64,000 nt of DNA from Eremophila alpestris peregrina (GCA_009792885.1 WMCF01000015.1:16618813-16682812), one strand, 5' to 3'. Positions 24,828 to 37,493 are shown, numbered from the stretch's first letter. Translations and numbers: made by a program. Notes: generated from the sequence alone by a model not told the origin.

Positions 24828-26434
24828 TAAGCATATGACACTTCTTCCATTTCTGCATCACTATCCCAGTGAGACAGGCCATTTATGAGTTGCGTGGGAG
24901 CATAAATACACAGGTAAATACCAGATGAGTTTTACTAACCACAGTTATGTGGGAGGAAGGTCAGTGTTCAGCCTTCATTTCATAACTGCAGGATAAGAGC
25001 GTATTCTCCACAGGCAATACGAAGAGAGCATGTGTGAGTAGTGGCACAGACCTGTGAGGTGGAAAAAGAGCTTGGATAGGTGCTGACTCTGTAGGATACC
25101 ACACCCTCCAAAGCTGTTGTATTAAGCCTTTGAAAAACTTACATGTTCCTTTGCACAACCTTGTCTTTGGGCAAGAGAACTCTGAAATATCATGGGCCAG
25201 ATTTTTTACAGAAAAATATCCAGCAGCAAAGATCCACTTATTTTTAGCCCAATTTCCATGGAAAGTGTGGTGTACATAATGGTGTTGTAAGTATATTTCT
25301 GCCTTTTCCTGGTAATGTTTTGAAGGAATTGGCTAATTTCAGCCACATGAGAAGGAGGAGAAAAACAGTTCCTAAGAATATTAATTCTCCCCATATCTCA
25401 TGAAAATAGGGAGTGAAGAAGTACTTTTACATATTTCAGAAAGAGAAGGACTGGTGGGTTAGCTCAGCTCTGATTAGAAACCAGAGCATCCATATAGGAA
25501 TAATTTCCTCAAAATGTAACTCCTCAATGAGCTCAGTTTTAATTTGTTCCACTGCTCACAGGAGTATTTTGTGTATGCTGTGTATTTTGCTCTGGCTGCA
25601 CAGGCCTTATCTCACTTCCCTCAGCTCCTTCCTTTCTTTACCTATCTGCCCTTCCTCTGCAAGGGAGTGGGGGCCTGCTCTTTATTTTGCTCTGTCTCCA
25701 GATGGGAAATACGTCACATGAGTAGGAACCACACACACCCAATGCTGACAGTCACAGTGATGAGGGTGAGCATTGGGAGCTGCTAGAAAGTTTTAACTTT
25801 TGGGACTCCATAAAGACAGGTCTCAGGGGGATGAGGTGCAGATATCTCCAGACATGGACATGCAGCAGCAGGGAGTGAAGCCAGGTGCTATTGGGATGCC
25901 ATGCTGTGTGCTTGCAGACAATCCAGAGGCACCAAAGTGGTTCAGGTGCTTCAGCAGCATTAACAGTAATGAGGAGGGCACGTATAAGCCCAGGGAGCAG
26001 AGGTGAGCTTTTAGGAGAGCAGCCCAGCAAGGCCAGGAGGCTGGAGCTCTGCAGCTGCAGCAGCGTCCTGCGGCTTGGAATAAACACCACCACTGCAAAA
26101 GACCAGTGTGCAATTGCTTCCTGGCTCAACAAACCTACTGAAGCCATGACTTCAAGGATAAGAACGACATTCTTGTCAATTCATAGCTGTCCCTTTTCCC
26201 ACCCATAGTTTCAGTGATCACAATGACTAGATCTGTATTTAAATCACTGTACCTGCTGGGGAGTCAGGAGAAGTTAACATGCCACAGGAGTTCATTATCC
26301 ATGTCTTTCTCTTCCTATATTCTTTAAAAGTTACTGCTTTCTCCAAATATAGAAAATTACAAAGGAGCAAATTCAAAGTTCATGCTTCTTTTTTTTCATG
26401 GCCTTATAATTTTGTTTATCTATTCATCAGTCAG
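24828..26434. other. No recognised gene
   Basis: The sequence is mostly unremarkable. Around 25800-26090 GC content rises, and CAGCAG-rich sequence gives overlapping frames on both strands (25752-26147 minus, 25885-26208 plus). None has splice signals or a recognisable domain. Confidence 0.55.
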
Positions 26435-26552
26435 TGTGGCGGGTTGACCTTGGCTGGACACAGGCGCCCATAAAACCTATCACTCCCCCTTCCCAGCTGG
26501 ATGAGGGAGAGAAAATATGATGGAAAACAGCTCGTAGGTTGAAATAAGGCAG

Positions 26553-26558
26553 TTTATT
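26553..26558 (-). terminator. LTR polyadenylation signal
   Basis: TTTATT on the + strand reads AATAAA on the minus strand. It lies about 190 bp downstream of the LTR's TATA box. Confidence 0.65.
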
Positions 26559-26748
26559 AAGCAAAAGTGAAAATTTGCACATCCACCAGCAAAGAAAAAA
26601 ACAATAATTTTATTTTCAGCTTCCCATCAGCAAGCAAGATCAGGCCACTTCCCATGAAGCAGGGCTTCAGCACGTGTGATGGTTGTTCCGGAATACAAAC
26701 ATTGCAAATGACAAATGTCACCACCTGTTTCCTCCTCCTTTTTGTAGC

Positions 26749-26755
26749 TTTTATA
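26749..26755 (-). promoter_or_regulatory. LTR TATA box
   Basis: The minus strand reads AGATATAAAAGCT, a good TATA box, inside the ERV LTR and upstream of its AATAAA. This is the likely position of the old U3 promoter. Confidence 0.55.
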
Positions 26756-27020
26756 TCTAATCTGACACCATATGGAATGGAATAGTCCCCTGGGTAATTT
26801 GGGTCAGTTGGCCACATTGTGTCCCCTCCCAGGATCTTGCCCATCCTCACCCGAATACTGAGGGAATGTTGGGGACACACCAGTGATGCTTTGCCAGCCC
26901 TGCCCAGCAGCAGCCAAAGCACTGGTGTGTTATCAACACCTTTCCAGCTACCAAAGCAAAACACAGCACTGTGAGGGCTGCTGAGGGAAAATGAACTCCA
27001 TCTCAGACAGATCCAATACA

Positions 27021-28200
27021 TACTTCACTCCTTATCATTTATGTCATACCCCATATAATTCTATGTCTTTTTAAACTATTCTATTGTATTTATTTTCTCA
27101 TTACTGAAATCCCTTCTTACCCACTTATACAATTAAAACTGCATTCTTAAGCCATCCTTATACCCTACATACCTATTAATACATTTTCATTAACTATTAT
27201 CCACCATCCTTCCACAGACTGAAATTATTTTCCCACTTAATGAGTTTCCTCCACCCCTCCAGATATTCAAAAACAGGCCATGCATGGCTTCGGCCCCAAT
27301 CCATCAGAATGCTCAGGAAAGGAGAAGCAGCACAGTTGCTCATTGGGCACCAACAGTAGCCCAGCCCAGGTCACTGTCACACTCTCCTGCAACTTAACAC
27401 CACAAATTATTTTTCCCCCACTGTTAAACCTCCTTGAGGCATACAGTGGGTCTCCCCAGTCTGCTACGCTACCCACCAAGCAGACCCATACCTTTGCTTG
27501 AGCAAACACAATCCCACAAATGGTATTGCCTTCTCCTATGTGAGGAGAAATCCACATCAATTTCCCCATCCACTTCCCTGTGTGTGATACAGTGACCTTT
27601 TCAACCCCACAAAATGTGAAGGGTTTTTTTGGACAGGACCAGGCCTGTTAGTTGATCCTGTAGTGTTAACCAGCCTTGAGCTTGCTAAATTTGTGTCCCA
27701 ATGCTTCCATGGCTCATTACCAAATGCTCTTAACATAGTCTTCTGCAGTCCATTATAAGAATATTTCCAGAGATTTGTGGGTGATTAGGGATCTATATAT
27801 AAAACAGAGTTGTACTGAATTTGTTGTCCCATTGTTTTACCTGCTGAGTTTCAAAGGGAGACAACACCTGGCCACAGGTGCCCATTGCTTTGAGAACTCT
27901 CGACTGCCTGCTCATAAAAAATATCAAGTTGAAAAACAAGCTAGTTTTGTTGAAAAACAATGCTTGTTTTGTCTGCAACTTTCCAATCATCCAGTTTGTA
28001 CTCTTCTTTTCATAAGACCTCTACACTGAACCTCCTGTGACTCTCCTGAATTTCAGCATTTCCTTAACTTCCCCATTTCCCATTAACTTTTGCTGCCATT
28101 TCCTCTGTGGGCTTTTTGTTCTTACTAGAGGAAGTCATACTCTTCCAGCTTGAATGAGAAAAAATTAACTTGGTTAGTCCTGCAGCTGTCACAAACTCCC
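27021..28200 (-). pseudogene. Degenerate ERV internal region (3' part)
   Basis: Sequence adjoining the 3' LTR on its internal side belongs to the same element. Just outside the LTR the minus strand has a short purine-rich stretch, AAGGAGTGAAG, in the position of a polypurine tract. One minus frame of 100 codons (27267-27569) remains open, but I cannot assign it to gag, pol or env. Reverse transcriptase, integrase and dUTPase motifs are not visible, and neither is a clear envelope transmembrane segment. The rest is interrupted by stops. The right limit is approximate because no 5' LTR is present, so the provirus is truncated. It is an old, non-functional copy. Confidence 0.55.
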
Positions 28201-30667
28201 CATCTTACAGGATCCTGATTACCCATCAAAGATGGAAGCTTTTAAGGGCAAGGTGGAGGCAAAGATAAGCGGTATCTCCTCAAGAGTATTTCTGGAGCTC
28301 TGAAGACCTGTCCCTGGCATTTGTATTAACCTTTCCACCTTGATAAGAAATTTTTTTATGGGATTGTTTGAAGGTTATGTTTTACTGGTTCCCTGGCCAA
28401 AGTATCTGCTTCATTCCTGAAGGAAAAGACCATAAATACTTGTACACCTGCATGCCTTCCAGAAAAGCTGTCTGTTCTTTTGTTCCCTGGTTGGTAAGGT
28501 GTGATAATATCTCAGACCCATCAATATCAGTTGTGAAACAGAGAAAGGCTTTTGGGTATGATCTATGCAGTTTGCTTGAATAAAAGCCTGTACACCTGAG
28601 AGACTGTTCTTTCCAGCCTGTTAGGCTGGTGCAATATATGGCATTGCCTCTCCATAAAATTTTTTCAACTTCAATTTGGAAACTGTGTGGCTACCCTGTT
28701 GCAATCTCTATTTTTAAAATGTAAATGGATCTAAATAACTTAAATTGCTGGCAAGCAATGACAATCTGAATTAATCAGGTTCCGTCTTCTGTGAAGATCC
28801 CCCAAAATATGGGTTGAGCTTAATAAATGGGCAGTCACATCATTCTTATGGTGCCACTTACCCATACCCTGTGCCATCTGGTGCAGTGCTACACAGTGGA
28901 GTCTTTAGCTGACTTCACGTTACTAAATCCCAAATAGTTAAGTGAAACAGAAGATATTATAAACTCAAAAAACTGTGATGAGCATATGTTTTTCTGGCAA
29001 TTTTCCTTCAGGATCAGACATGGCAAAGATAACCTAAGTAATGTAACCCTGTTTTCCTTCAGGTATGCAGACTAAGAAACATTTTGGCTTATAGAGTGCA
29101 GTGATTCAGTATCAACACAGGAATGGTAGATTTGCAATGAATGCACATTGGGATACAGTCATTTCAAAGAGAGGGGTATTTTGGGAGGTCTTGGACTACA
29201 CTTTAACTTTAGCCAAGCACTTTTTACCTCAAGGAAATGCACCAGCAGTGTGCTAAAGGTACCCACTGAATTGTTTGCTTACAGCTTCACTACTGAAAGC
29301 AGCCTACAAGAACGTTTTATTTAAATGTCTGCATGTATTTTCCAGCAGGGAGAGAGGAAATGCTCCTTATGAATAAAGGAAAGCAAGAAGGCTTATGTGT
29401 ACCTGCCTGGGCAGTAATCCTATTCCTGCTCATTGTCATTCATTTCTCTAGCAGAGAGCTTTCCTGTTAGGTTTCCTACATGCTCCCAGAATCTCAACCA
29501 ATTGCTTGTGCACCAAATCCACTTTCAGATAAGCTTGTTTAAAAAAGATCTACTTGGATCCTAAACTTCATGTGTATGGAAAGCTAAAAAAAAATCTGCT
29601 AAAATGGCAGAATGTTGCCGAGGGACAAGTGTGAGGGACAAGTGTATAGGGATAATTTATGTGAGTTGTTTTGAGTTTTCTTTCCTTCAGCCTTGTACTT
29701 GTGCTGGCTACAGGGGAACCATTTGTCATCTCTTCCCATGGTAATCCTTATGCTCTTCTTTCTCTCTTCTGTGTTCTTTGGGAACTAAAATGAGAGCCAG
29801 AAATCATGTTCACCTTCTCCAAAGCAGCCATTGAACTGGAAAAGCCCTTTTCTATCTGAGTTTACTTCTAAGGCAATGAACCAAGAGCTCAGGGGAGCCA
29901 GCTGCAAAATCCACCAAGCTTTTTCTCCCAGGCAGTCTCCAAAAGTTTTTCTAGCTGCACCTACAAACCATTTCTGCAACCTTCCTCTCCCTCACTCCCA
30001 AAACTCTTTGAAGGATAAATAAAAGTTAATACTATTAATTACAAGTTTTGGCTGCAGACTGCAACAATGTGGATATGTGACCAGTGAGAGCAGCTTGTCC
30101 TCTGCAGTGCAGTTCCACCATCCATAGTACCTGACCTAAATAACCCAGGTCAGCCAGGTGTCACATGAAAGGAGGGTTGGGACACACGCCAACAGCATAA
30201 GAGAAACCCCCTCCTGGGACTCCACACTTTCAGCTGAGTACCTTATCCACTGCCAGCAATTGGCAGCACCCTTGAAGGGCTCACCCTGACAGTCTACAGA
30301 GTAACACAGTTAATTAATGCACACACTGAAATTGTGACAGGTTAAGGGTCGAAGATTGCCATTGATAGTAACTGACTGCAAAAACACATTCAAAGCAATA
30401 CACAGAAAAGCTCTAATAACCAACAAAAATAATTCAAGATAACCATTCAGCACACAAAGGACATGGTTCTTACCTGAGAGTCATCCCTATGAGGGAAAAA
30501 ATATATTCAGCCCATTCAACTGATCCCAGAAGTTACAGTGACATCTTCCCTAACTTCTCCTTATTCTAACCTTACTTTTAGGTGGAGCTTAGTGACTCTA
30601 GTCACATGTGCCTTTGTTGCTACTTGGTGTAAAATTCTCTCACTTTGCTCTTAAAGATACAGTCAAC
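28201..30667. other. No recognised gene
   Basis: Apart from a 13-bp tandem duplication at 29620-29645 I see no repeats, and I see no supported exons. Frames at 28368-28583 and 29785-30022 are short and lack splice or domain support. Confidence 0.55.
29620..29645 (+). repeat. 13-bp tandem duplication
   Basis: GAGGGACAAGTGT occurs twice head-to-tail without mismatch, consistent with a recent replication-slippage duplication. Confidence 0.85.
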
Positions 30668-30715
30668 ACAACATGGAGTGCCTGCCCAGTGAGGTGGGCA
30701 GGCACTCCATGTTGT
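30668..30715. repeat. Perfect 21-bp inverted repeat (hairpin)
   Basis: ACAACATGGAGTGCCTGCCCA (21 bases, 30668-30688) is followed by a 6-base loop, GTGAGG. The exact reverse complement then runs at 30695-30715. There is no mismatch in 21 pairs, and only scattered pairing continues outside. The GC-rich stem would fold stably in RNA or extruded DNA. It resembles neither an animal pre-miRNA, which usually has a larger loop, bulges and a longer lower stem, nor a known transposon end. A template-switch origin is an alternative. Confidence 0.9.
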
Positions 30716-31174
30716 CTTACCTTGAGGTGGGTAACTTTGGGATGAGTGTTTCAATTAGATTATAACAAGACAAGTTCATCCAAGGAGAGTGATTTCACCA
30801 CAGTTGCTGCTTCAGCAGCAAGGCATCTTCTCCTCTCTCCCTTGGCTGACAGCTGTGGTTTATCAGCTACTTGATACCATCAAGTTCCCGTTCCTGCAAG
30901 GATTTCAACACAGACTGGCAGCTGTGTCTTCACTCCATTCCTCTCCATGCCCATTTCATCCCCCTTAACATGTGCTTAAAGTTGCACACTGTGAGTGTGG
31001 GGAGTCATTGTGGAAGAGGTTTTGAGCATGCCAGCTGCATTCCAGCCAGGGTGCAGGAACTGCATTTCATCCTGTAATTTCGGTACTTCTAAAACTTCTG
31101 TTAGAATAAGAATATAACTTCCCATTTTCTTTCTCTAATTTTACTCCTAATCATCCTCCCACTCAGGGATACTC
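30716..31174. other. No recognised feature
   Basis: This is unique sequence between the hairpin and a probable LTR. The one 68-codon frame here (30871-31077) has no support. Confidence 0.5.
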
Positions 31175-31688
31175 TGGTTGTTAAGGAAGAGGTCAGCCCC
31201 TAGATTTTGTGAGTTGGTTTAATTCAGCTCAAGGTGTGTCTTTGGAGAGGGATCCCAAACAAAAAAAAAAAACCTCTGGGCCTTTATACTGTCTGTGCAC
31301 CCAGTGTTCATGTGCTCTTTTTGTGCCCTGCATGGGCCTCTTGGCCCAATGAAGATTTATGGTCTGGGGTCTTCTAACACGTCACTGAATTATTTCTCCA
31401 TGTCTAAATGGGCAAGCCATTAATTGTCCTTATCTTCCAGCTTGGTCCAGACTTGAGGCCCTCCAGTGTCTCAGCCTGTATCTGGAGAAATCTGCCTTTC
31501 TCTGTTTACACTCCTGCTTAGCTGTTCATGCTAACAAACAGAATTCATTTAAAGTTCATCTGCCTTAAGTTTTGATCAGGGCCCACTCATGCTATGCTGT
31601 AAGCAAGTTAACAATCAAACTGTAACCTCTATTCTACAATTTCTAATATTTTATAAGTAAATTTATTTTAATCTCCAGCACTGTTACA
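31175..31688 (-). mobile_element. Probable solo LTR
   Basis: On the minus strand the sequence starts TGTAACAGTGCTGG. It contains a convincing core promoter, GTATAAAGGCCC (31278-31289 on plus), about 400 bp in, followed by an A/T-rich stretch and a GAATTAAACC that could serve as a polyadenylation signal. It can be made to end in AACAACCA. This order (TG, TATA, poly(A), CA) is what an LTR shows. I find no matching target-site duplication, so the ends are approximate and the family is not assigned. Unique sequence with a chance TATA box is the alternative. Confidence 0.4.
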
Positions 31689-32044
31689 GCATGACAGTCT
31701 ACGGCCCATAAAACTCCCCTGCACATGTAAACTTCCAGGGTGGCTTAACAATCACAGCAATGTCTGCATATTTTGCTGCTAACACATTAAGCAATTTGGG
31801 AGAGTAGGAGAGACAATTAGAGGAGTAGGACTGGGAGTCAATAAGAAGCTTGGGAAGGGGAGGATAAACAAACTTTAACTTACTTGGTTAACACTTGGGC
31901 CATTGTTTTTAAAATAACTTTAAGAAATGAAAATTATAAATGGGAATAGCAACACTAACTGCGTGTGGAATTTCAGGTTTTTTAAATCTCTAATAATATT
32001 TCTAATTATGTTATAAGCAAACCTGGTTTGAAACACCATATTTA
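31689..32044. other. No recognised feature
   Basis: AT-rich sequence without exons or repeats that I can name. Confidence 0.5.
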
Positions 32045-32098
32045 GTGGTTGGATTCAATGATATTAAGGATCTTTTCCAGCCTTAGTTGTTCAATGGC
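32045..32098 (+). mobile_element. Short CR1 3'-end remnant
   Basis: GTGGTTGGATTCAATGAT followed by TTAAGGATCTTTTCCAGCC matches the spacing and words of the extreme CR1 3' end in sense orientation. Only about 55 bp are recognisable and the terminal octamer repeats have decayed. Confidence 0.5.
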
Positions 32099-35000
32099 TC
32101 TGGGCTAGTGTCCTCATATTTGCTCCCTGTCCCAATCAATTCCCATCCACCAGAACTGATATTCCTGCAAATCACAGTGTAGTGAGCAGTTTCAGGGATG
32201 CATATTTATAAAACCATGGCAGGGGCTGCAGAGGGCAGCCCACAATTAATTAACAATTTCATTAACCCTGCCAATTAGCAGTTGCCAAAAAGAGAATTTC
32301 TTCCCTTTGCAGCTGGAACCCAGCTCTTGTCCTTGCCCTGCTCCTGAGCATCAGCAGTGACCCAGTGCAGGGGATTGATCCAGCTGGAAACAAAGCAGGC
32401 TCTCTGCTTAGTGTGAATTTGAAGAAATGAATCTGAAATCTCTGATTGATAGATATAGGTGATGGAGTGCAAAAATATTACATAGGAATGCTTTTCCCTA
32501 TTGGCTTGGCTTATCTCAGTGTGGAAAGAGCTTGATCACAGGGGCATTTTCTCATTGTTAGCAACTCCCTTTTAAACACACAAAGTAATTAAGTACTAGT
32601 CACTTCTGTATCTATACAGATATACACTGAGAGTGTACACTTCAATTTACTTCAATTAATGAGCTGTTCCCTGGGCAATTCCATGACAAATGCTACCATT
32701 CAGATCTCTAAAACCCAATTTTTTCCCAAAGTGTTTCCTTTCCAGACAAGTACTTCCATACAAGTTTTTACTTGTGCTCTGTTAGTGAGAAGGCCCACAA
32801 ATACAAAAGGAGCAAAGACACAGAAAGGAGACTCAAATCACTAATATCTGTACTCCACCTGAGGCAGAGATCTCCTAAGTCTGGCTAAATTCTCTGTTTC
32901 CAGCTTAGGTCTAAAAGGTTTAATGTGCTCATCACTTTCTCCAGCTTGCATCCCCTGGCAGCTGGAGTTGTTAGTTTTGTCTTGTAGGCACAAATGGTAA
33001 TTGATTAAGGAAAAAACCAGTGAGGGATGATTACTTCTGCTGCCCTGTTGGAGGTTTCTGGTAAACAACAGAGCCAGGAGAAAAGGCATCTCCAGCACAG
33101 CCACTGAAAAGGGAAGGATCTGGGACAGACTAAAGGTCTTCTGGAGTGGGTTTCTCACAGTTATCAGACCCGCATTAGGAATGCCTGCTTCCTTTCTCCT
33201 ATCTCACATGCCAAAGGCCTTCCATTACTTCACTGTCCCAGGCACATTCATTGCCTCCTGTAAGCACCCTTTGTGATCAGGGACATGGTCACTCACAGAT
33301 TTATCTTCCTTCAGCAGCTGTCCCTGGCTGTGCCCTCTGCCCACCCTGTGTCCCCTCTGCTGAGCCAGATGTGCCATGGGGAGGCACAAAGGGAAGACAG
33401 AAGTTAGCTGTGTCCAATGCCAGCCCACAGTGAGTGGTGGTGTGTGATCACCATGCCCTTTAGACCATCCAGACTATTGGAGTTAATCAGATCTTACCAA
33501 TCACCTAATGAATCTGGCTACAGGCAGATCTATTTACACATTTGAAGTGTGACACTTAAAGATATCCAGAGCAGGGGCATTCACATCTGCTCTTGTCACC
33601 ACAAGCTCCCTTAATAGGCACCTCTAGGACAAAATTTATCTTAGTCAAATGAGATTAGAGCAAAATAGGTCAAATTAATTGTGTCCTTATTTATCCCCAG
33701 TGAGCACAAATGGAGTCTAATGTAATTAATTCAGAAATAAATATCTCTGCCATCGATATTTGTGGTTGGAGAAAAAAGGAATCCAAGCCATCGATTTGAT
33801 TCTTCTGCTCCAAAACAATCATCTGTAAGATGAGTGTCTGTGTAGGCTCCTCTTATAATCAAACAACAGGAAAAGGCACTACTAGAGAAGTACCTAGTGA
33901 ATGGGCCAGTCTGAGGATAACTCACTAAATTGTGAGAATAAAACTGCACTGAAATGGCAAACATGTTTTTTTCATCTATTAACTCTGCATCCTGATGACC
34001 ATTTTATTTCAGACAAGCACAATATCAAAAAAAAGAGAGAAATCTCCGATTTCTTTCTGGAAATGTCAGAGAAAATGAAAAGAGAAAGAAAAATTCTGAT
34101 TTCAAAATGTGGTTTGGGGTTTTTTGGGCCCAGAATAAAATATCCATATTCCCCTCCTTTTGCAGACAGAAGGGGCTCTGCTCAGTTGTCCACACTTATG
34201 CCCTGGAACCTTTTGAGGCTTCATGGAACATCAGAGACCTCCATCATGATTATCAGATGTGGCACCGTATCTAAGGGAAGCCCATGCCCTCATTACCAGC
34301 AGTGAAGTGACAGACTTGTACTTAAGGCATCTCAAATAGCAAAACATATTCATGTTTAGGTAAGGGATTCACACCCAAAAATGTACGATACAACTGCTTT
34401 AATTCAGACATCTAAAATTTTGACCTTATCAAGTATTTCCTCTTCTAATTCCCCATTATATCTTCCTGTTTCTGTCCTGGCTTCAAAGCAGTTAAAAAGA
34501 TGTGAGGTACTACTTCATCAGCCTTCATCATCATATTGTCAAGGACCAAGAGATTGTAGTACAGAGGTCACTATGGAGTGGAAACTTACTCCAACTTGAA
34601 AGAGATTAATAAGTATTGTTTGGATCTTTCTATCTACAAGATCATCTGGTAAATAGCAGACATTGCCTTAAATCATTGAGGATTTTTTTTTTTAATCAGT
34701 AGTATACCAGCCACTGATTTTATCATTGCCTCCAAGAGCAAAACACCTATGCCTTTATATGATTTTGGAGCCATAGTCATAGTCATTGATCCAAGCCCTC
34801 CTAATTTGTTTCTCCAAGAAAGAAATTTTTATGAAGCCAACAGCAAAATGATGGCACTCAGCTCACAGGAGACACTGTCATTTCCATTGTGTGGAGATAA
34901 AGAGTAGTTTTATCATTTCTATTTCTCCTGTAGAAGATCTAATCTTCTGACAAACCAGTGTAATGACTGACCTTTAAATTGTAACAAGTAATCAAATATA

Positions 35001-35164
35001 TTGGTTCTACTATCCTCTACAATCTTCTTCCTTTGACTGCCCTTTGACTTTGAATCAGAATGAGAGTGAGCAAAACCCTTGATTCACATGTTAAAAAGTT
35101 ACAATTCTTTCTGCTCTGCAGGGGGGAAACTGAATAGTGGTCAAGTTAAGCAGCTCACAAACCC
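32099..35164. other. No recognised gene
   Basis: Ordinary sequence with scattered chance frames (32841-33158 minus, 33901-34305 plus). None carries splice or domain evidence. Confidence 0.55.
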
Positions 35165-36430
35165 ATGAGTAGTAAATCACTAAGGCAGAACAGAGTACTG
35201 AAGACAATGCTGAAATTCACTTCTCCTGTCAAGTCCTTACAGGTGACCCCAGTTTCCTTATCCCCTCATTTACACTTAACCTTTCTTCTCACACTTCCCT
35301 GGACATCTTTTCTCAACATGCAGAAAAATTCCAATCTCATCCATCTCAAAACTTTTCTTTCAAATTTACTTGCCTCCTTCAACTACTATCTCTTGCTCTA
35401 CCCCTTGGAAAAAGCCTTACTCCTAAATTTGATTGTATCTTCTTGTGGAGGCTGTTTCCGTCTTTTAGGCAATTTCTTTAAGCTCTTACTCAGTGACTCC
35501 TCACAAAGGAGCTTGGTATTTTTTGCTACAGGAGTATCTTTCCTCACTTGTCATCTTTTACATGACTTATTCCTCCAAAAACATTGTCTTCTGGTTGCTC
35601 TGACTGTCTTCCCTTGGATCTTCCTTCAGTCTCCAACAAGGCAGCCCATGTCTGTAACCAGCCTTCTTCTATTGATACACACTAAGATCTCAGACTGTTT
35701 CTCTGACACCTCCTCATGGACATGCAGCTTTCACCTATACTTACCAGAGTGGTTCACCAGTCCCTTCTTTTATTATTAATTCCTTCAAGTAGTACGCATT
35801 TCTGGGTCCCTAGCCTGATCATCAATGTCATCTGTAGCTTCTCTGCATCTCCTGACATTCTGAACTTCACCCTGAGCAGCAATTACATCAATTTCATGCT
35901 TGCAATCTCCATCCACATGGCCAAATCTCTTTTACAGCTTGCCTTGCTTGTTATAACATGTTTTTTCTCCAGTATTGATAAAAATATTTTTCCCCTTACC
36001 TGTTCAGAGTGTTCCTATTTACCTATTATTTCCCATATCTTTGTATCTTGTTTATCTTATCTCACATTTTAATGTGATGTGTCTATTTTCAAAGCCTGTC
36101 ATGGCCAGGCTGTATTCTGGCTGTCACTTGTCATTCAGCTCTTCAAAGACTACTGTTTTCTTTGATTGCTTTACTGTTTCCAATATCCTGCTTGCTAAAT
36201 TCTGAACACATTGGTGATAACTTTCTTTCATTCTCTTCCATGCTGTGGACATAATGTCATAAGCATCTACTTTATCTTGCTGTCATTCAGAATACTTCTA
36301 ATTTTCCTTTGCCTATTATCTATAAAAAGCTGTGGAAAAGCTTCTCTTTCTTGGCAATCTGAAATTCCCTCCCATCTTCCAATTAGAATGTGTCTTCTTG
36401 AAGAAACCTCTTCATCTCTCTGATCTTGTT
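35165..36430. other. Pyrimidine-skewed segment with a 204-codon chance frame
   Basis: From about 35200 to 36430 the + strand is strongly enriched in C and T. This depletes stop codons and yields a 204-codon frame at 35165-35779 plus several overlapping shorter ones. The translation is dominated by Leu, Ser, Phe and Pro, as expected from pyrimidine-rich codons. One phrase near its end, CFSDTSSW, loosely recalls the C-x-x-x-I-S-x-W motif after the catalytic block of L2/CR1-type reverse transcriptases. No YADD box or other motif is present. I treat it as noncoding, perhaps a very old retroelement. Confidence 0.5.
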
Positions 36431-37493
36431 GATAGTCTTTGTCTTAAATTTAAATAGTAACCTTCTGTGGGGTAAGGGACATCTTTTTATTCTGTGACAA
36501 GCACTAAACATCAAAGTCGTGAAGATACAACAACAACATACAACGTAAAGTAATAATAAAAATGATAATGACAAGAAGTCTGTTCCAAATTATAACTCAA
36601 CAGAAAAGATTTAGTGGCTTTAAAAATATCATTCACCTAGTGCTTTGGCACACATTTTGCAGCTTTATCACTAGCCACAGCACACTGTTTATGGAGCTAT
36701 AAACATATTTGCATAAGCAAATAGATAAATCACAACAGAGCATCACTTAGAAAGAAGGTTTATTCTTATTTTATCACATGACTGGGACAAGTAAATGTGA
36801 AGGCATAATCTAAAATTACCTTGCAAATTGTCCTATTGCTGGGTGGCACTGCCCTCTCACTGTCAGAGCCATCTGCTCTGCTCTCAGCAAACTCTGGTTC
36901 TCCATCCCCTCCTCCTCTTCAGCTGTATTTCCATGGAAAATAATATGTGTCTGTGGTGACTGACTGGTGTTCCCTCCGACCTCCAATCCATTTGTTGTCA
37001 GCCAGGTTTCCTTTCCTGAGTTCTTTATGTGAAAATTGCCTTTTAGCTGTGCTGCTTTGTGCCATTTCTCCCTTGTCCAAAATGATAAATGACAATCCTC
37101 AGCTCCTCCAGCCTACCAGCTCTGATAGTATGCTGCCTTGCCCGCCATTTTGTGCATCAGACATATCAGATAAGAAATTTCCATCTGCAGAATGAGGAAA
37201 ATAAGGAGTGCAACGGCCACTGGCGTCTGATTTTCCTGCGCAGTCGAATTCTGTAAACTGCATGTATAGAAAGAGAATGGCAAAGAGCCTGGGGATAGCT
37301 TGCTTATGCCAGCCCCTTCCCATCCCTGCCAAGGTTGAGGCTCTGCCCTGGGATGCACCAGAGTTCCGTAGTCACTGTGAAGCCACCTCATCAATGTTAC
37401 ATTTGGAGTGCCTTAAAAATTGGTTTGGGATATTTTGACCACTTTCCTGGAGTTCCAAAATCAGAGAAAATTGGCAGATTTTTTTTGCCCCAG
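36431..37493. other. No recognised gene
   Basis: Unique sequence. Overlapping frames at 37099-37438 occur on both strands and are not supported. Confidence 0.5.

Larger units (their letters stand above)
26435..27020 (-). mobile_element. Endogenous retrovirus 3' LTR
   Basis: On the minus strand the element begins TGTATTGGATC at 27020 and ends with the reverse complement of TGTGGCGGGTTGACC at 26435, giving TG...CA ends. It carries a TATAAAA box at 26749-26755 and AATAAA at 26553-26558 in the correct order for minus-strand transcription. The word order matches a common avian LTR family: the GTTGACCTTGGCTGG end, the GTGTCCCCTCCCA block, and the GGTCAGTTGGCC-like centre. Because internal sequence follows on the high-coordinate side, this is the 3' LTR. 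The left flank shows no primer-binding site. Confidence 0.85.

Noticed and set aside
30668..30715. Interpretation of the hairpin as a microRNA gene
   Set aside because: The perfect pairing, 6-base loop and lack of a longer lower stem do not fit a typical animal pre-miRNA, so it is kept only as an inverted repeat.
37170..37200. MIR-like words (TTTCCATCTGCAGAATGAGGAAAA)
   Set aside because: The match is too short and isolated to call an ancient SINE.
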